NCBI GenBank assembly: GCA_902634455.1
Contig: CACPKQ010000001.1
Span: 62,001 to 126,000 of the forward strand
Direction of reading: 5' to 3'
Source: an uncultured Pelagibacteraceae bacterium
GTDB lineage: Bacteria; Pseudomonadota; Alphaproteobacteria; Pelagibacterales; Pelagibacteraceae
Length of the DNA stretch: 64,000 nt
Part shown: one piece after another, positions 53,901 through 64,000 of the stretch
How the letters are laid out: the number at the start of each line of letters is the position of its first letter
How positions within the stretch are numbered: position 1 is the stretch's first letter
Program-made: the position numbers and the translations under genes
Notes under the pieces: model-generated
Told to the model about the DNA's origin: nothing
What the model saw: only the letters and a program-made list of their open reading frames with translations
Databases searched by the model: none

Positions 53901-55061
53901 ATGAACATTCACGAACATCAGGCCAAACAAATACTAAAAAAATATGGGGTGAAAGTTCCAAATGGTATTTTTGGGTTTACAGTAGATGAAGTCATCACAA
54001 AAGCAAAATCTTTAAAAACAAATAAATATGTGCTTAAGGCTCAAATTCACTCAGGAGGTAGAGGCAAAGCAGGAGGTGTAAAAATCCTAAATAATATAGA
54101 TGAATTAAATAAAGAAGCAAAAGAATTGTTGGGAAAAGTGCTTTTTACAAATCAAACTGGAATTCAAGGAAAAAAAGTAAATAGATTGTATGTGGAAGAG
54201 TCATCAAATATTGAAAAAGAATTTTATTTGTCTTGTTTGGTTGATAGATCTAGCTCAAAAATTGCATTTATTTCAAGCGATCAGGGAGGAATGGATATAG
54301 AAGAGGTGGCTAAAGAAAAACCAGAAAAAATAATTACCACAAAGGTTGATTTTGAAAAAGAGATTTCAAATGAAAATTGTGAAAAAATTATAAAAGTTTT
54401 TAAATTAAATGATAGTTTAAAGACAGAAGCAATAGATTTAATTAAATCGATCTACAGATTATTTTTAGATTTAGATGTTAGTTTAATAGAAATAAATCCT
54501 TTAATATTAACCAAGGAAAATAAAATTGTTTGTTTAGATGCAAAAGTAAATTTTGACGAAAATGCATTGTTTAAGCATCCAGATATTTTAAAGTTAAGAG
54601 ATCTTAGCGAAGAAAATTTGACTGAAATAGAAGCAAGCAAACATGATTTAGCATATATTAAATTAGACGGTAGTATAGGCTGCATGGTAAATGGAGCAGG
54701 TCTGGCTATGGCTACTATGGATATAATAAAACTTTATGGAGAAGAGCCTGCAAATTTTTTGGATGTAGGCGGGGGAGCATCCAAGGAAAAAGTTTCTGCT
54801 GCATTTAAAATTATTTTGTCAGATAAAAATGTTAAAGGAATTTTGATTAATATATTTGGAGGAATAATGAGATGTGATGTGTTAGCCCAGGGAGTGGTTG
54901 ATGCAGCAAAAGAAATAAAAATTAATGTACCTTTAGTTGTTAGGTTAGCTGGAACTAACTATGAAGAAGGTAAAAAAATATTGGATAGTTCAAATTTAAA
55001 AATTATTTCAGCAACCGACTTATCAAATGCTGCAAAAGAGATTGTAAAGGCAATAAAATAA
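53901..55061 (+). CDS. sucC: Succinyl-CoA synthetase beta subunit
   Basis: The nucleotide-binding ATP-grasp subunit, 386 residues, that with SucD interconverts succinyl-CoA and succinate. [20 protein letters not shown] is the standard start; [46 protein letters not shown] and [14 protein letters not shown] follow. [17 protein letters not shown] lies at the SucD interface. One base separates it from sucD. Confidence 0.98.
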   Translation: MNIHEHQAKQILKKYGVKVPNGIFGFTVDEVITKAKSLKTNKYVLKAQIHSGGRGKAGGVKILNNIDELNKEAKELLGKVLFTNQTGIQGKKVNRLYVEESSNIEKEFYLSCLVDRSSSKIAFISSDQGGMDIEEVAKEKPEKIITTKVDFEKEISNENCEKIIKVFKLNDSLKTEAIDLIKSIYRLFLDLDVSLIEINPLILTKENKIVCLDAKVNFDENALFKHPDILKLRDLSEENLTEIEASKHDLAYIKLDGSIGCMVNGAGLAMATMDIIKLYGEEPANFLDVGGGASKEKVSAAFKIILSDKNVKGILINIFGGIMRCDVLAQGVVDAAKEIKINVPLVVRLAGTNYEEGKKILDSSNLKIISATDLSNAAKEIVKAIK

Positions 55062-55062
55062 A

Positions 55063-55938
55063 ATGTCAGTATTAGTTAATAAAAATACCAGGCTTATTTG
55101 TCAAGGTTTTACAGGAGCACATGGAACTTTTCATTCAGAGCAGGCGATTAAATATGGAACAAATTTAGTTGGTGGTGTAACTCCAAAAAAAGGTGGTCAA
55201 GTACATTTAGAAAGACCTGTTTTTAATAGTGTTAAAGAAGCAAAAGAAGCCACAGATGCGAATGCAACAATGATTTATGTGCCCGCTAAATTTGCTGCTT
55301 CAGCAATTATTGAAGCAATTGATTCATCAATAGAACTAATTGTTTGTATAACCGAAGGTATACCTGTGCTTGATATGTTAAGGGTTAAAAAAAGTTTAGC
55401 TAATTCAAAATCGAGATTAATTGGCCCAAACTGTCCAGGAATAATAACGCCTGAGGAATGTAAAATTGGAATTATGCCAGGTAGTATTCATAAAAAAGGT
55501 TCGGTAGGAATAGTTTCAAGATCAGGAACACTTACATACGAAGCGGTAGAACAAACAACGAAATGTGGTTTAGGACAATCAACTTGTGTAGGAATAGGAG
55601 GAGATCCAATTAATGGTACAAATTTTATAGATTGTTTGGATTTATTTTTAAATGATGAAGAAACCGAGTCAATTTTAATGATAGGTGAAATAGGAGGTTC
55701 TGCAGAAGAGGAAGCTTCTGAGTTTGTAAAAAAACATAAAATAAAAAAACCTATAGTAGGATTTATAGCTGGTGTTACAGCTCCTAAAGGTAAAAGGATG
55801 GGACATGCTGGGGCTATAATTTCAGGCGGAAAAGGAGGAGCAACTCAAAAAATTAAAACTATGGAAGAAGCTGGAATTACTGTGGTAAAATCACCTGCCG
55901 AGATGGGAAAAACACTATTGAATAAATTGTCACTTTAA
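55063..55938 (+). CDS. sucD: Succinyl-CoA synthetase alpha subunit
   Basis: The CoA-binding subunit, 291 residues, with the phosphohistidine. [73 protein letters not shown] and the active-site His in [18 protein letters not shown] are all present. It is followed by a 37-base gap and sucA. Confidence 0.98.
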   Translation: MSVLVNKNTRLICQGFTGAHGTFHSEQAIKYGTNLVGGVTPKKGGQVHLERPVFNSVKEAKEATDANATMIYVPAKFAASAIIEAIDSSIELIVCITEGIPVLDMLRVKKSLANSKSRLIGPNCPGIITPEECKIGIMPGSIHKKGSVGIVSRSGTLTYEAVEQTTKCGLGQSTCVGIGGDPINGTNFIDCLDLFLNDEETESILMIGEIGGSAEEEASEFVKKHKIKKPIVGFIAGVTAPKGKRMGHAGAIISGGKGGATQKIKTMEEAGITVVKSPAEMGKTLLNKLSL

Positions 55939-55975
55939 AATTAGCTTTTCAAATATTATAATACTATTTTAATTA

Positions 55976-58873
55976 ATGTCTTCTTCAAAAAATTTTGAAA
56001 TTGCCAAAGGATCCTTTTTAAGTAAATCAAATAGTGTTTTTATTGAAGAAATGTATTTAAGATTTCTTGAAAAAGATCCTTCACTGCCAGCAAGTTGGAA
56101 AAGTTATTTTATAACTCTTGGAGAAGAAACAGATGCAGTAGTTAAAGAAATTGAAGGTCCAACTTGGAAACCAAATAAAAAAAAAATTAATATTCAAGAA
56201 TATAGTGAAAATTTTAAAGAAGATCAGATTGATAATGGCAATAATGAAGAAAATAAAGAAAATTTTGAAAAATCTAAATCAGATACAATAAAAGCAATAG
56301 CATTAATCAGAGCCTACAGGATAAGAGGACATTTAATAGCAAATTTGGATCCTCTTGGAATGATGGAAAGAAAATATTTACATGATCTTAACCCTGAAGA
56401 TCATGGTTTTAAAAAAAAGGATTATGATAAAAAAATATATTTGCATTCATATATGGATAGAGGCTACGCATCGATAAATGAAATAATTTCATTTTTAAAA
56501 AAAATTTATTGTTCAACTATAGGAGTTGAATATATGCATATTTCTGATCCGATAGAAAAAACATGGTTTAGAGATCGAATGGAACAAGAGGAAAATCAAC
56601 TTCAATTTACTAAAAATGGAAAAAAAGCGATATTAAATAAATTAATTCAAGCAGAAGGGTTTGAAAAATTTTTAGCATTGAAGTTTGTGGGAACAAAAAG
56701 GTTTGGTCTAGATGGAGCAGAATCTTTGATACCTGCACTTGAGCAAATAATTAAAAGAGGAGGTCAGCTTGGAGTTAAAGAAATAAAAATAGGAATGCCA
56801 CATCGTGGAAGATTAAATGTTTTAGCTAATGTTTTACAAAAATCTTATAAAAGAATATTTAATGAGTTTGCTGGTGAGTTTTCAAGTATACCAGATGATT
56901 CTACAGGTGACGTTAAATATCATTTGGGAGCTTCATCAAATAGAGATTTTGATGGTAACTCTGTTCACGTAAGTTTAACAGATAATCCTTCACATTTAGA
57001 GGCTGTAGATCCAGTTGTTCTTGGGCAAACTAGAGCTAAACAGTTTTTTCATAATGATTTAAAAAGAAATAAAGTAATACCAATATTAATCCATGGAGAT
57101 GCTGCATTTGCTGGACAAGGTGTTGTTGCAGAGTGTTTTGCTATGTCAGGTTTACCAGGTCACAATACAGGTGGAACTATTCACATAATTGTAAATAATC
57201 AAATTGGATTTACTACGAGCCCAAGATTTGCAAGATCAAGTCCCTATCCTTCAGATTTAGGAAAAGTAGTTGATGCTCCAATTTTACACTGCAACGGTGA
57301 CGATCCCGAGTCAGTTGTTCATTGTGCAAAGATTGCTATCGAGTTTAGACAAAAATTTAATAAAGATGTTGTTATTGATATGATTTGTTATCGTAGGTTT
57401 GGCCATAATGAAGGTGATGAACCATCATTTACACAGCCTTTGATGTATAAAAAAATTAGACAGCATCCAACAACACTTAATGTTTACGGAAATAAACTAA
57501 TTGAGGGTACAACTCTTAGCAAAGAAGAATTTAATAATATGAAAATAAATTTCAAAAAACTACTCGAAGAACAATATAAAACCGCAAAAGATTATAAGCC
57601 TAAAATAGAATGGTATGAAGGAACTTGGTCAAGATATAAGCCTGAAAAAGGAAAAGATAGAAGAGGAAGAAGCGGTGTAGATTTAAGTAAAGTTGAAAAA
57701 ATTTCAGAAAAAATTAATAATATTCCTTCTGAAATTCATATACATAAAACAATTTCCAAAATTTTAGAACTCAGAAAGCAGTCAATTGTAAATAAAAAAG
57801 GAATAGATTGGTCAACAGCAGAGGCATTAGCTTGGGGTACACTTCTCGAAGAAGGATTTCCTGTTAGGCTGGTAGGTCAAGACTCTGGAAGAGGGACTTT
57901 TAGCCAAAGACATTCTGTTTTAAGAAATCAGATAGATAATTCAAGATATATTCCTTTAAATCATATTTCAAAAAATCAAAAAAAATTTGAGGTGGTAGAT
58001 AGTCTATTGTCTGAACTTGCTGTTTTAGGTTTTGAGTATGGTTATAGTTTGGTTGAACCAAGTACATTAACTATTTGGGAAGCTCAATTTGGTGATTTTG
58101 CTAATGGAGCTCAAGTAATTATAGATCAATTTATTGCATCAGGTGAGAGAAAATGGTCTAGAGCAAGCGGGCTTGTAATGCTTTTACCTCATGGTTATGA
58201 GGGACAGGGTCCAGAACATTCATCAGGAAGATTAGAAAGGTTTCTTCAATTATGTGCGCAAGATAATATACAAGTTATGAATTGTACTACACCAGCTAAC
58301 TACTTTCATGCTTTGAGGCGTCAAATTCACAGAGGTTTTAGAAAACCACTAGTTATTATGACACCCAAATCATTATTAAGAAATAAAAATTGTGTATCTA
58401 ATTTAGAAGATTTTGGAAAGAAAAATTCTTTTCATAGAGTGCTTTGGGATCATGCTATTGATCCGAAAGAGAACAGTTTCATAAAACTTAAAAAAAGTGA
58501 TAAAATAAGAAAAGTAATTTTGTGTTCAGGTAAAGTTTATTTTGATCTATTAATAGCCAGAGAAAAATTAAAAAAGGACGATGTGGTAATGTTTAGGATA
58601 GAACAGCTTTATCCATTTCCAATTAAACCATTAGTTAAGGAAATTAAAAAATACGCAAAAAATGCAAAATTTTACTGGTGTCAAGAAGAACCCAAGAATA
58701 TGGGGGCATGGTTTTCAGTAAGGGATTATATTCAATGGACTTTAAATTATATTGGAGCTAATAATAATGAAATTAATTATATTGGGCGAGGTATAGCGGC
58801 ATCTCCAGCAACAGGTTATGCAAAAAGGCACATGGCTCAACAAAATGAAATTATAGAAAATGTTTTTAGTTAA
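55976..58873 (+). CDS. sucA: 2-oxoglutarate dehydrogenase E1
   Basis: The thiamine diphosphate-dependent E1 of the 2-oxoglutarate dehydrogenase complex, 965 residues. The N-terminal [20 protein letters not shown] is the E2-contact segment; [16 protein letters not shown], the ThDP site [20 protein letters not shown] to VNNQIGFTT, and the C-terminal [35 protein letters not shown] are typical. A low-complexity linker lies near 65-105. It is 2 bases from sucB. Confidence 0.97.
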   Translation: MSSSKNFEIAKGSFLSKSNSVFIEEMYLRFLEKDPSLPASWKSYFITLGEETDAVVKEIEGPTWKPNKKKINIQEYSENFKEDQIDNGNNEENKENFEKSKSDTIKAIALIRAYRIRGHLIANLDPLGMMERKYLHDLNPEDHGFKKKDYDKKIYLHSYMDRGYASINEIISFLKKIYCSTIGVEYMHISDPIEKTWFRDRMEQEENQLQFTKNGKKAILNKLIQAEGFEKFLALKFVGTKRFGLDGAESLIPALEQIIKRGGQLGVKEIKIGMPHRGRLNVLANVLQKSYKRIFNEFAGEFSSIPDDSTGDVKYHLGASSNRDFDGNSVHVSLTDNPSHLEAVDPVVLGQTRAKQFFHNDLKRNKVIPILIHGDAAFAGQGVVAECFAMSGLPGHNTGGTIHIIVNNQIGFTTSPRFARSSPYPSDLGKVVDAPILHCNGDDPESVVHCAKIAIEFRQKFNKDVVIDMICYRRFGHNEGDEPSFTQPLMYKKIRQHPTTLNVYGNKLIEGTTLSKEEFNNMKINFKKLLEEQYKTAKDYKPKIEWYEGTWSRYKPEKGKDRRGRSGVDLSKVEKISEKINNIPSEIHIHKTISKILELRKQSIVNKKGIDWSTAEALAWGTLLEEGFPVRLVGQDSGRGTFSQRHSVLRNQIDNSRYIPLNHISKNQKKFEVVDSLLSELAVLGFEYGYSLVEPSTLTIWEAQFGDFANGAQVIIDQFIASGERKWSRASGLVMLLPHGYEGQGPEHSSGRLERFLQLCAQDNIQVMNCTTPANYFHALRRQIHRGFRKPLVIMTPKSLLRNKNCVSNLEDFGKKNSFHRVLWDHAIDPKENSFIKLKKSDKIRKVILCSGKVYFDLLIAREKLKKDDVVMFRIEQLYPFPIKPLVKEIKKYAKNAKFYWCQEEPKNMGAWFSVRDYIQWTLNYIGANNNEINYIGRGIAASPATGYAKRHMAQQNEIIENVFS

Positions 58874-58875
58874 AT

Positions 58876-60174
58876 ATGAGTGAAAAAATTTTAGTTCCGG
58901 TTTTAGGTGAAAGTGTTAACGAGGCATCGATTGCAAAATGGCTAAAAAAAAAGGGTGAAAAAGTAAATGCTGACGAACCTATAGTTGAACTAGAAACTGA
59001 CAAAGTAAATTTAGAAGTACCCTCACCTTTGCATGGTGTGATTAGCGAAATAAATTACAAAGAAGGAGATACTGTTGAAGTTGGAGCAGTTTTAGGAAGT
59101 GTTACACCAACAAAAGAAGAAATAGTTAAAATAGAAAAAATAAAACCAACAGCTGCAAAAGTTAAAAAAAAAGATGATGAAGAATTAAAAAAACAAGAGC
59201 CAAAAATTTTTGAAGAAAAGGAAAAAGAATCTGAAGAAAAACCATTGGTTTTACAAAATCAAGAAGAGCCTTTAGTTTTAACTGACGAAGTTTCAGAAAA
59301 AAAAAACTTCCCCAATGAAAATGTTTTATCTCCAGCAGTAAGAAAAATTGTTAAAGAAAATAAAATAAATCTAGAAACTGTTGATGGAACTGGAAAAGAT
59401 GGTCGAATATTAAAGGGTGATCTTATGAGTCTAATGGATACCACTCCAGAAACATCAGAAAGAAAGATTAAATATGGTCAAGAAGAAAGAATTAAAATGA
59501 CTAGGTTGAGGCAAACAATTGCAAAAAGACTGAAACAAGCCCAAGAAAATGCTGCAATGTTAACTACTTTTAATGAAGTTGATATGACAAGTGTTATTTC
59601 AATGAGAAAAGAAAATCAGGATGATTTTCAAAGTAGATTTGGAATTAAACTCGGTTTTATGTCTTTTTTTGTTAAAGCATGTGTATTAGGTCTAAAATCA
59701 TTCCCGGCAATAAATGCAGAAATTGAAGGTGAAGATATAATATATAAAAATTATTATAATGTCAGTTTTGCAGTTGGAACAAATAAAGGTTTAGTTGTTC
59801 CTGTTTTAAAAAATGCTGATGAAATGTCTTTTGCTGAAATTGAAAAAAACATTAAATCTGTTTCAGATAAAGCTAGAGATGGCAAATTAACAATAGAAGA
59901 TTTACAGGGAGGAACATTTACAATTAGTAATGGTGGAGTTTATGGTTCAATGTTATCTACCCCTATTTTAAATCCTCCTCAATCAGGTGTTTTAGGAATG
60001 CATAATATTGTTGAAAGAGCAGCAGTAGTAAATGGAGAAATTAAAATTAGACCAATAATGTTTTTGGCTTTATCTTATGATCATAGAATAATTGATGGAA
60101 AAGAAGCTGTTTCATTTTTAAAATTAGTAAAAGAGCTTCTAGAAGATCCAAGAAGACTATTTTTAAATATTTAA
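58876..60174 (+). CDS. sucB: Dihydrolipoamide succinyltransferase E2
   Basis: The E2 core of the 2-oxoglutarate dehydrogenase complex, 432 residues. One lipoyl domain (1-77) with the lipoylated Lys in [14 protein letters not shown]; a charged Lys/Glu linker (about 85-140); a peripheral subunit-binding domain ([29 protein letters not shown]); and the catalytic domain with [16 protein letters not shown]. It ends directly against lpd. Confidence 0.97.
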   Translation: MSEKILVPVLGESVNEASIAKWLKKKGEKVNADEPIVELETDKVNLEVPSPLHGVISEINYKEGDTVEVGAVLGSVTPTKEEIVKIEKIKPTAAKVKKKDDEELKKQEPKIFEEKEKESEEKPLVLQNQEEPLVLTDEVSEKKNFPNENVLSPAVRKIVKENKINLETVDGTGKDGRILKGDLMSLMDTTPETSERKIKYGQEERIKMTRLRQTIAKRLKQAQENAAMLTTFNEVDMTSVISMRKENQDDFQSRFGIKLGFMSFFVKACVLGLKSFPAINAEIEGEDIIYKNYYNVSFAVGTNKGLVVPVLKNADEMSFAEIEKNIKSVSDKARDGKLTIEDLQGGTFTISNGGVYGSMLSTPILNPPQSGVLGMHNIVERAAVVNGEIKIRPIMFLALSYDHRIIDGKEAVSFLKLVKELLEDPRRLFLNI

Positions 60175-61575
60175 ATGTCAGAAAAATTTCAAACAGTTGT
60201 AATTGGTGGAGGACCTGGAGGATATGTTTGTGCCATTAGATTGTCTCAGCTTGGAATAAAAACCGCATGTATAGAGTCGAGAGGTACTTTGGGCGGAACA
60301 TGTTTAAATATTGGATGTATTCCTTCAAAAAGTTTGCTCAATTTATCTGAATCTTATAGTAGATCAAAAAATTTTAGCAAAATTGGTATTGAAATAAGTG
60401 AAATTAAACTAAATCTTGAAAAAATGATGCAGAACAAAAATAAGGCTGTAACAGTATTAACTAAGGGTGTTGAATTTCTTTTTAAAAAAAATAAAGTTTC
60501 ATATTTTAAAGGTATCGGAAAATTTAAAACAAAAAATCAAATTGCAGTAATAGATAATAATAAAAATGAGTTAATAATTGAGGCAGAAAATGTTGTAATT
60601 TGTACCGGTTCAGAACCTATTTCTTTGCCAGGAGTTAATTTTGATGAAGAAAATATAATTTCTTCAACAGGAGCTCTTTCTCTAAAATCTGTTCCAAAAA
60701 AAATGGTGATAGTTGGAGGAGGTTACATTGGACTAGAAATGGGTTCAGTGTGGTCAAGGCTTGGATCTGAAGTTCACGTCATCGAGTTTTTGGATCATAT
60801 AACACCTGGAATGGATAAAGAAATTTCAAATGAATTTATGAAAATACTAAAAAAACAAGGAATAAATTTTCATCTTCAAACAAAAGTTGAGTCAATAATT
60901 AAGTCAAAAAATAATGTTTCTATAAATATTTTGGACAATAAAAAAAATAAAAAAAAAATTGAATGCAACGTAGTTTTAGTATCAGTGGGGAGAAAGCCTT
61001 ATACCAAAAATTTAAATCTAAATAAAGTTGGTATTGAAGTTGATAAAAAAGGCAGAGTGAAAGTGGGCAAAAATTTTCAAACAAACATTCCCAATATTTA
61101 TGCAATTGGTGATGTTATTGAGGGCCCTATGTTAGCACATAAAGCCGAAGAAGAAGGTATTGCAGTAGCAGAATTAATTGCTGGTCAATCGGGACATGTA
61201 AATTATAATGTTATTCCAGGTGTTATATACACCACCCCGGAAGTGGCTAGTATAGGAAAAACTGAAGAAGAATTAAAAAAAAATAATCATTCATACAAAG
61301 TTGGAAAATTTCCATTTATGGCTAACTCAAGAGCAAAAGCAATAGATGAACCAGAAGGATTCGTCAAAATATTGGCTGATAGTAAAACTGACAAAGTTTT
61401 AGGAGTTCATATTATAGGACCTCATGCTGGCGAAATGATTGCTGAAATGGCAATTGCAATGGAATTTGGAGCTAGTTCAGAAGATATAGCAAGAACGTGC
61501 CATGCACATCCTACTTTTTCAGAAGCTATAAAAGAAGCAGCATTATCTGTAGATAAAAGGCCAATACATTCATAA
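60175..61575 (+). CDS. lpd: Dihydrolipoamide dehydrogenase E3
   Basis: The FAD-dependent E3 that reoxidises dihydrolipoamide with NAD, 466 residues. VVIGGGPGGYVCAIRLSQLG binds FAD; the redox disulfide is in GGTCLNIGCIPSKSLLNLSE; IVGGGYIGLEMGSVW binds NAD; the C-terminal HAHPTFSEAIKEAAL carries the catalytic His-Glu pair. As it sits in the sucAB operon it serves at least that complex; it may also serve pyruvate dehydrogenase and glycine cleavage. Confidence 0.97.
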   Translation: MSEKFQTVVIGGGPGGYVCAIRLSQLGIKTACIESRGTLGGTCLNIGCIPSKSLLNLSESYSRSKNFSKIGIEISEIKLNLEKMMQNKNKAVTVLTKGVEFLFKKNKVSYFKGIGKFKTKNQIAVIDNNKNELIIEAENVVICTGSEPISLPGVNFDEENIISSTGALSLKSVPKKMVIVGGGYIGLEMGSVWSRLGSEVHVIEFLDHITPGMDKEISNEFMKILKKQGINFHLQTKVESIIKSKNNVSINILDNKKNKKKIECNVVLVSVGRKPYTKNLNLNKVGIEVDKKGRVKVGKNFQTNIPNIYAIGDVIEGPMLAHKAEEEGIAVAELIAGQSGHVNYNVIPGVIYTTPEVASIGKTEEELKKNNHSYKVGKFPFMANSRAKAIDEPEGFVKILADSKTDKVLGVHIIGPHAGEMIAEMAIAMEFGASSEDIARTCHAHPTFSEAIKEAALSVDKRPIHS

Positions 61576-61596
61576 TATATTTTCATTAAAAAAAAT

Positions 61597-63558
61597 ATGA
61601 AAGTACCAGTTTTAGTTCCAAATATTTTTGATTATCCATTTACTTATGAAACAGATATGGAATTAAAATTAGGAGAATATGTATTGGTTCCATTTGGTAA
61701 ATCAAAAATGACAGGTGTTGTTTGGGACCATTTTGAAAAAACCCAAAAAAAAAAATTCTTAATAAAAAAAATATTTAAAAAATTGAATATTCAACCTTTA
61801 AATAAAAAAACAATAAAGTTTATGAATTGGTTTTCGGAATATAATTTAATTCCAAAAGGAATGGCTCTGAAACTACATTTGCTTAGTAGTGAAGCGGTGG
61901 AAAATTTCCAAAAAAAAGAATACGAACTTTATAGTAAATTAATAAACCATGAAAAAATTATTCTTACCAAAGATCAACAAAGGGTATCTGAGGAACTTTT
62001 ACGACAAAGTGAAAAATTTAGGGTTCATTTACTCCAAGGAACCACTGGTTCTGGAAAAACAATTGTATATTTTAATGCAATCAAAAAAAAAATAGATCTT
62101 GGATATCAGGGATTAATTTTATTACCTGAAATTGGTTTAACATCTGAATTTGAAAAAAAATTTCAAGAATATTTTGGATTTAATCCAGCTATTTGGCATT
62201 CAGGAATATCAAAAAAAAGAAAAAAAATTATTTGGAGTGGTTTAGCATCAAAAAAAATCAAAGTTGTTATTGGTGCTCGTTCAGCACTATTTCTTCCATT
62301 TAAAAAACTTGGAATAATAATAGTTGATGAGGAACACGATCAGTCTTTCAAACAGGATGAGGGAGTTATTTATAATGCAAGAGATATGGCTATATCTAGA
62401 GCCTATTTTGAAAACATTCCAATAAATCTTATAACCGCAGTTCCTTCAATAGAATCATACGCAAATATTAAAAAAGAAAAATATTCTTTATCAAGATTAA
62501 TTCATAGATATCAAAATGCAAAACTTCCCTCACATGAAATTATTAATTTACAAAAGTATAAACTTTCCAATCAATCTTGGATTTCTTCTAAAACATATGA
62601 AAAAGTTAAATATCATTTGCAACGAGGAGATCAGATACTTTTTTTTCTTAACAGAAGAGGATTTTCTCCATATGTTTTATGCAAAAATTGTTTAAAAGTT
62701 TATTCCTGTCCAAATTGTTCAATTAATTTAGTTTATCATAAAAATAAAAAAAATCTTTTATGTCATTATTGTGGCTTTAAAACTATTTTAAAAAGAGAAT
62801 GCGAAAGAAATATAAGTGGAAGTTGTCAATTTGTATTTAGTGGACCAGGAGTAGAGAGAATTCAAGAAGAAGTGAATAAATTATTTCCTACATATAAATC
62901 TATAATATTTTCAAGTGATACAATGAATAAAAAATCTTCTTCCGAAATTTTAAAAAAAATTTTTAATAATGAAATTAAAATTTTAATTGGTACTCAGCTT
63001 ATTTCTAAAGGTTTTCACTTTCCAAAATTAAATTGTATTGTCGTATTAGATATTGATTTTTCATCTTTGGGTCATGATTTAAGGGGAGGGGAAAAAAATC
63101 TGCAACTTTACCATCAGTTGTCAGGTAGAGCAGGTAGAACAGGAAGCCCTTCAACTGTATATTTTCAAACATATAATTTAAATCAAGAAGCTATATCTCA
63201 AATAACAAACGAAGATCCATTTAATTTTTTAGATCAAGAATTAAATTTAAGAAAAAAAAACAATCTACCTCCTTATGAAAGATTTGTTTCTTTAATTCTT
63301 ACATCTCCAAATGAAAAAAAATTAGAATCTGAAGCAATAAGATTAAGAGATTATTTGTTTAAAAAGTTAAATGGTAGAATTTTAGGACCAGTAAATGCAT
63401 CAATCTATAGAATAAAAAAACAATATAGAAATAGATTGCTTATCAGATCTAAAAAAACACCGAAAATTCAAAAATCACTTACTTTAGCTTTGAAAGATTT
63501 TAAATTAGGTTCAGGAATAAAACTGACAGTTGATGTTGATCCAATAAGCTTTAATTAG
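61597..63558 (+). CDS. priA: Primosomal replication protein PriA
   Basis: PriA restarts stalled replication forks by binding forked DNA and loading the replisome. The 653-residue protein has an N-terminal DNA-binding region (about 1-110), Walker A LLQGTTGSGKTIVYF, DEEH box IIVDEEHDQSFKQDEG, and helicase motifs V/VI (GTQLISKGFHFPKL, HQLSGRAGRTGSPS). The zinc region has CKNC (362-365), CPNC (371-374) and CHYC (389-392), but the fourth pair is Cys402-x7-Cys410, not CxxC. It precedes atpH, as in several alphaproteobacteria. Confidence 0.95.
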   Translation: MKVPVLVPNIFDYPFTYETDMELKLGEYVLVPFGKSKMTGVVWDHFEKTQKKKFLIKKIFKKLNIQPLNKKTIKFMNWFSEYNLIPKGMALKLHLLSSEAVENFQKKEYELYSKLINHEKIILTKDQQRVSEELLRQSEKFRVHLLQGTTGSGKTIVYFNAIKKKIDLGYQGLILLPEIGLTSEFEKKFQEYFGFNPAIWHSGISKKRKKIIWSGLASKKIKVVIGARSALFLPFKKLGIIIVDEEHDQSFKQDEGVIYNARDMAISRAYFENIPINLITAVPSIESYANIKKEKYSLSRLIHRYQNAKLPSHEIINLQKYKLSNQSWISSKTYEKVKYHLQRGDQILFFLNRRGFSPYVLCKNCLKVYSCPNCSINLVYHKNKKNLLCHYCGFKTILKRECERNISGSCQFVFSGPGVERIQEEVNKLFPTYKSIIFSSDTMNKKSSSEILKKIFNNEIKILIGTQLISKGFHFPKLNCIVVLDIDFSSLGHDLRGGEKNLQLYHQLSGRAGRTGSPSTVYFQTYNLNQEAISQITNEDPFNFLDQELNLRKKNNLPPYERFVSLILTSPNEKKLESEAIRLRDYLFKKLNGRILGPVNASIYRIKKQYRNRLLIRSKKTPKIQKSLTLALKDFKLGSGIKLTVDVDPISFN

Positions 63559-63588
63559 TGTTGTAAAAATATCTATTTATGCCATTCT

Positions 63589-63605
63589 GTCGCTTGAAGA
63601 GCGAC
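63589..63605 (+). other. Small hairpin in the atpH leader
   Basis: GTCGCT (63589-63594) and AGCGAC (63600-63605) form a 6-bp, GC-rich stem with a 5-base loop in the 107-base gap before atpH. No T-run follows, so it is not an ordinary terminator of priA. It may be a leader structure of the ATP synthase operon. A Shine-Dalgarno-like AAGGG (63654-63658) precedes atpH. Confidence 0.35.
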
Positions 63606-63665
63606 TACTGTTATGCTAATTAAATTCAACTTTTTTAAATCTTCTTAAGTAATAAGGGTATTAAA

Positions 63666-64000
63666 TTGAGCGAAAAAAATAATTTTTCAGTAACAGTTGT
63701 AAACAGCTATTCTCAGGCATTGTATGAGTTAGCTACAGAAAATAAATCAATAGATTTAATTGAGACACAGGTTAATGCCGTTATAGAACTTATTACACAA
63801 AGTTCAGATTTTAGACTTTTAATTAAAGATCCAACGCATACAAAAGATACTCAAATAAATGTAGTTAATTTAATTGCCGAAAAATTTGAATTTAATGAAT
63901 TATTAAAAAAATTTATGAATTTTTTAATTATCAAAAGAAGGTTCTTTAATATTAAAAAAATACTTAAGGATTTTTTGGTTATTTGTTCAAATAAACGTGG
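63666..64000 (+). CDS. atpH: ATP synthase F1 delta subunit (3' end beyond window)
   Basis: The frame from TTG at 63666 is open to the right edge (111 codons plus two bases), so the C-terminus is missing. The N-terminus, reading SVTVVNSYSQALYELATENK, and then SSDFRLLIKDPTHTKDTQ and FMNFLIIKRRFFNIKKIL, match the delta (OSCP-like) subunit that links F1 to the peripheral stalk. AAGGG lies 7 bases before the TTG, and no ATG fits, so TTG is chosen. Genes atpAGDC would be expected next. Confidence 0.9.
   Translation, partial: MSEKNNFSVTVVNSYSQALYELATENKSIDLIETQVNAVIELITQSSDFRLLIKDPTHTKDTQINVVNLIAEKFEFNELLKKFMNFLIIKRRFFNIKKILKDFLVICSNKR

Overview
The window is very AT-rich, densely packed bacterial DNA. 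No gap between genes exceeds about 185 bases, and neighbouring genes often overlap by a few bases. Gene content and order point to a SAR11-type alphaproteobacterium (Candidatus Pelagibacter or a close relative). The evidence is the alphaproteobacterial order ffh-rpsP-trmD-rplS-leuCD-leuB, asd-sdhCDAB and mdh-sucCDAB-lpd, a complete dmdCBA set for dimethylsulfoniopropionate (DMSP) demethylation, a TRAP transporter, and streamlined gene spacing. I see no tRNA, rRNA, CRISPR array, insertion sequence, integrase or phage gene.

Layout. 1-3.7 kb (minus strand): the end-truncated gene of a DUF2784 membrane protein, an autotransporter with a propeller-like passenger, and tsaD. 3.7-7.6 kb (plus): hemC-hemD-mscS-yggT-folD. 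7.6-10.8 kb (minus): the YbbA/YbbP-type ABC exporter, divergent from the GDSL esterase tesA, with the two start codons overlapping. 11.4-14.9 kb (minus): argG, a 2OG-Fe(II) oxygenase-like gene, an IalB-like gene and an aldo/keto reductase. 14.9-17.0 kb: a BI-1 family protein, DUF2794, yciB and hspQ. 17.0-21.3 kb: a structured intergenic element followed by ccmCDEFGH for cytochrome c maturation. 21.3-33.8 kb: a PagL-like enzyme, then a 2-hydroxy/2-oxo-acid region (two FMN oxidases, a PLP aminotransferase, a GlcD/Dld-type FAD enzyme, TRAP P-Q-M, an MFS transporter and an alpha/beta hydrolase). 33.8-36.1 kb: a secreted protein of unknown function, then ftsY and dapF (minus). 36.1-51.3 kb (plus, about 15 kb in one direction): structured leader, ffh, rpsP, trmD, rplS, leuCDB, dmdCBA, asd, sdhCDAB. 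51.3-52.8 kb (minus): mmsA. 52.9-64.0 kb (plus): mdh, sucCDAB, lpd, priA and the start of atpH.

How the genes fit together. The right-hand third encodes much of the lower TCA cycle (2-oxoglutarate to oxaloacetate) and begins the ATP synthase operon. DMSP demethylation (DmdA) and the first two steps of methylmercaptopropionate breakdown (DmdB, DmdC) lie in the same tight array, between leuB and asd. The central region looks like uptake and oxidation of small 2-hydroxy acids such as lactate, feeding the electron-transport chain; the substrate is inferred, not shown.

The observations most worth a second look are: (1) SdhC and SdhD both lack the histidines that ligate heme b in E. coli, while the quinone-site residues are kept; (2) a GC-rich, two-hairpin RNA-like leader directly upstream of ffh; (3) a TRAP large permease with an extra charged, coiled-coil-like C-terminal region of about 325 residues; (4) a structured element between hspQ and ccmC; (5) a perfect 30-bp repeat array inside rpsP, in an operon that lacks rimM; (6) overlapping start codons of tesA and ybbA.
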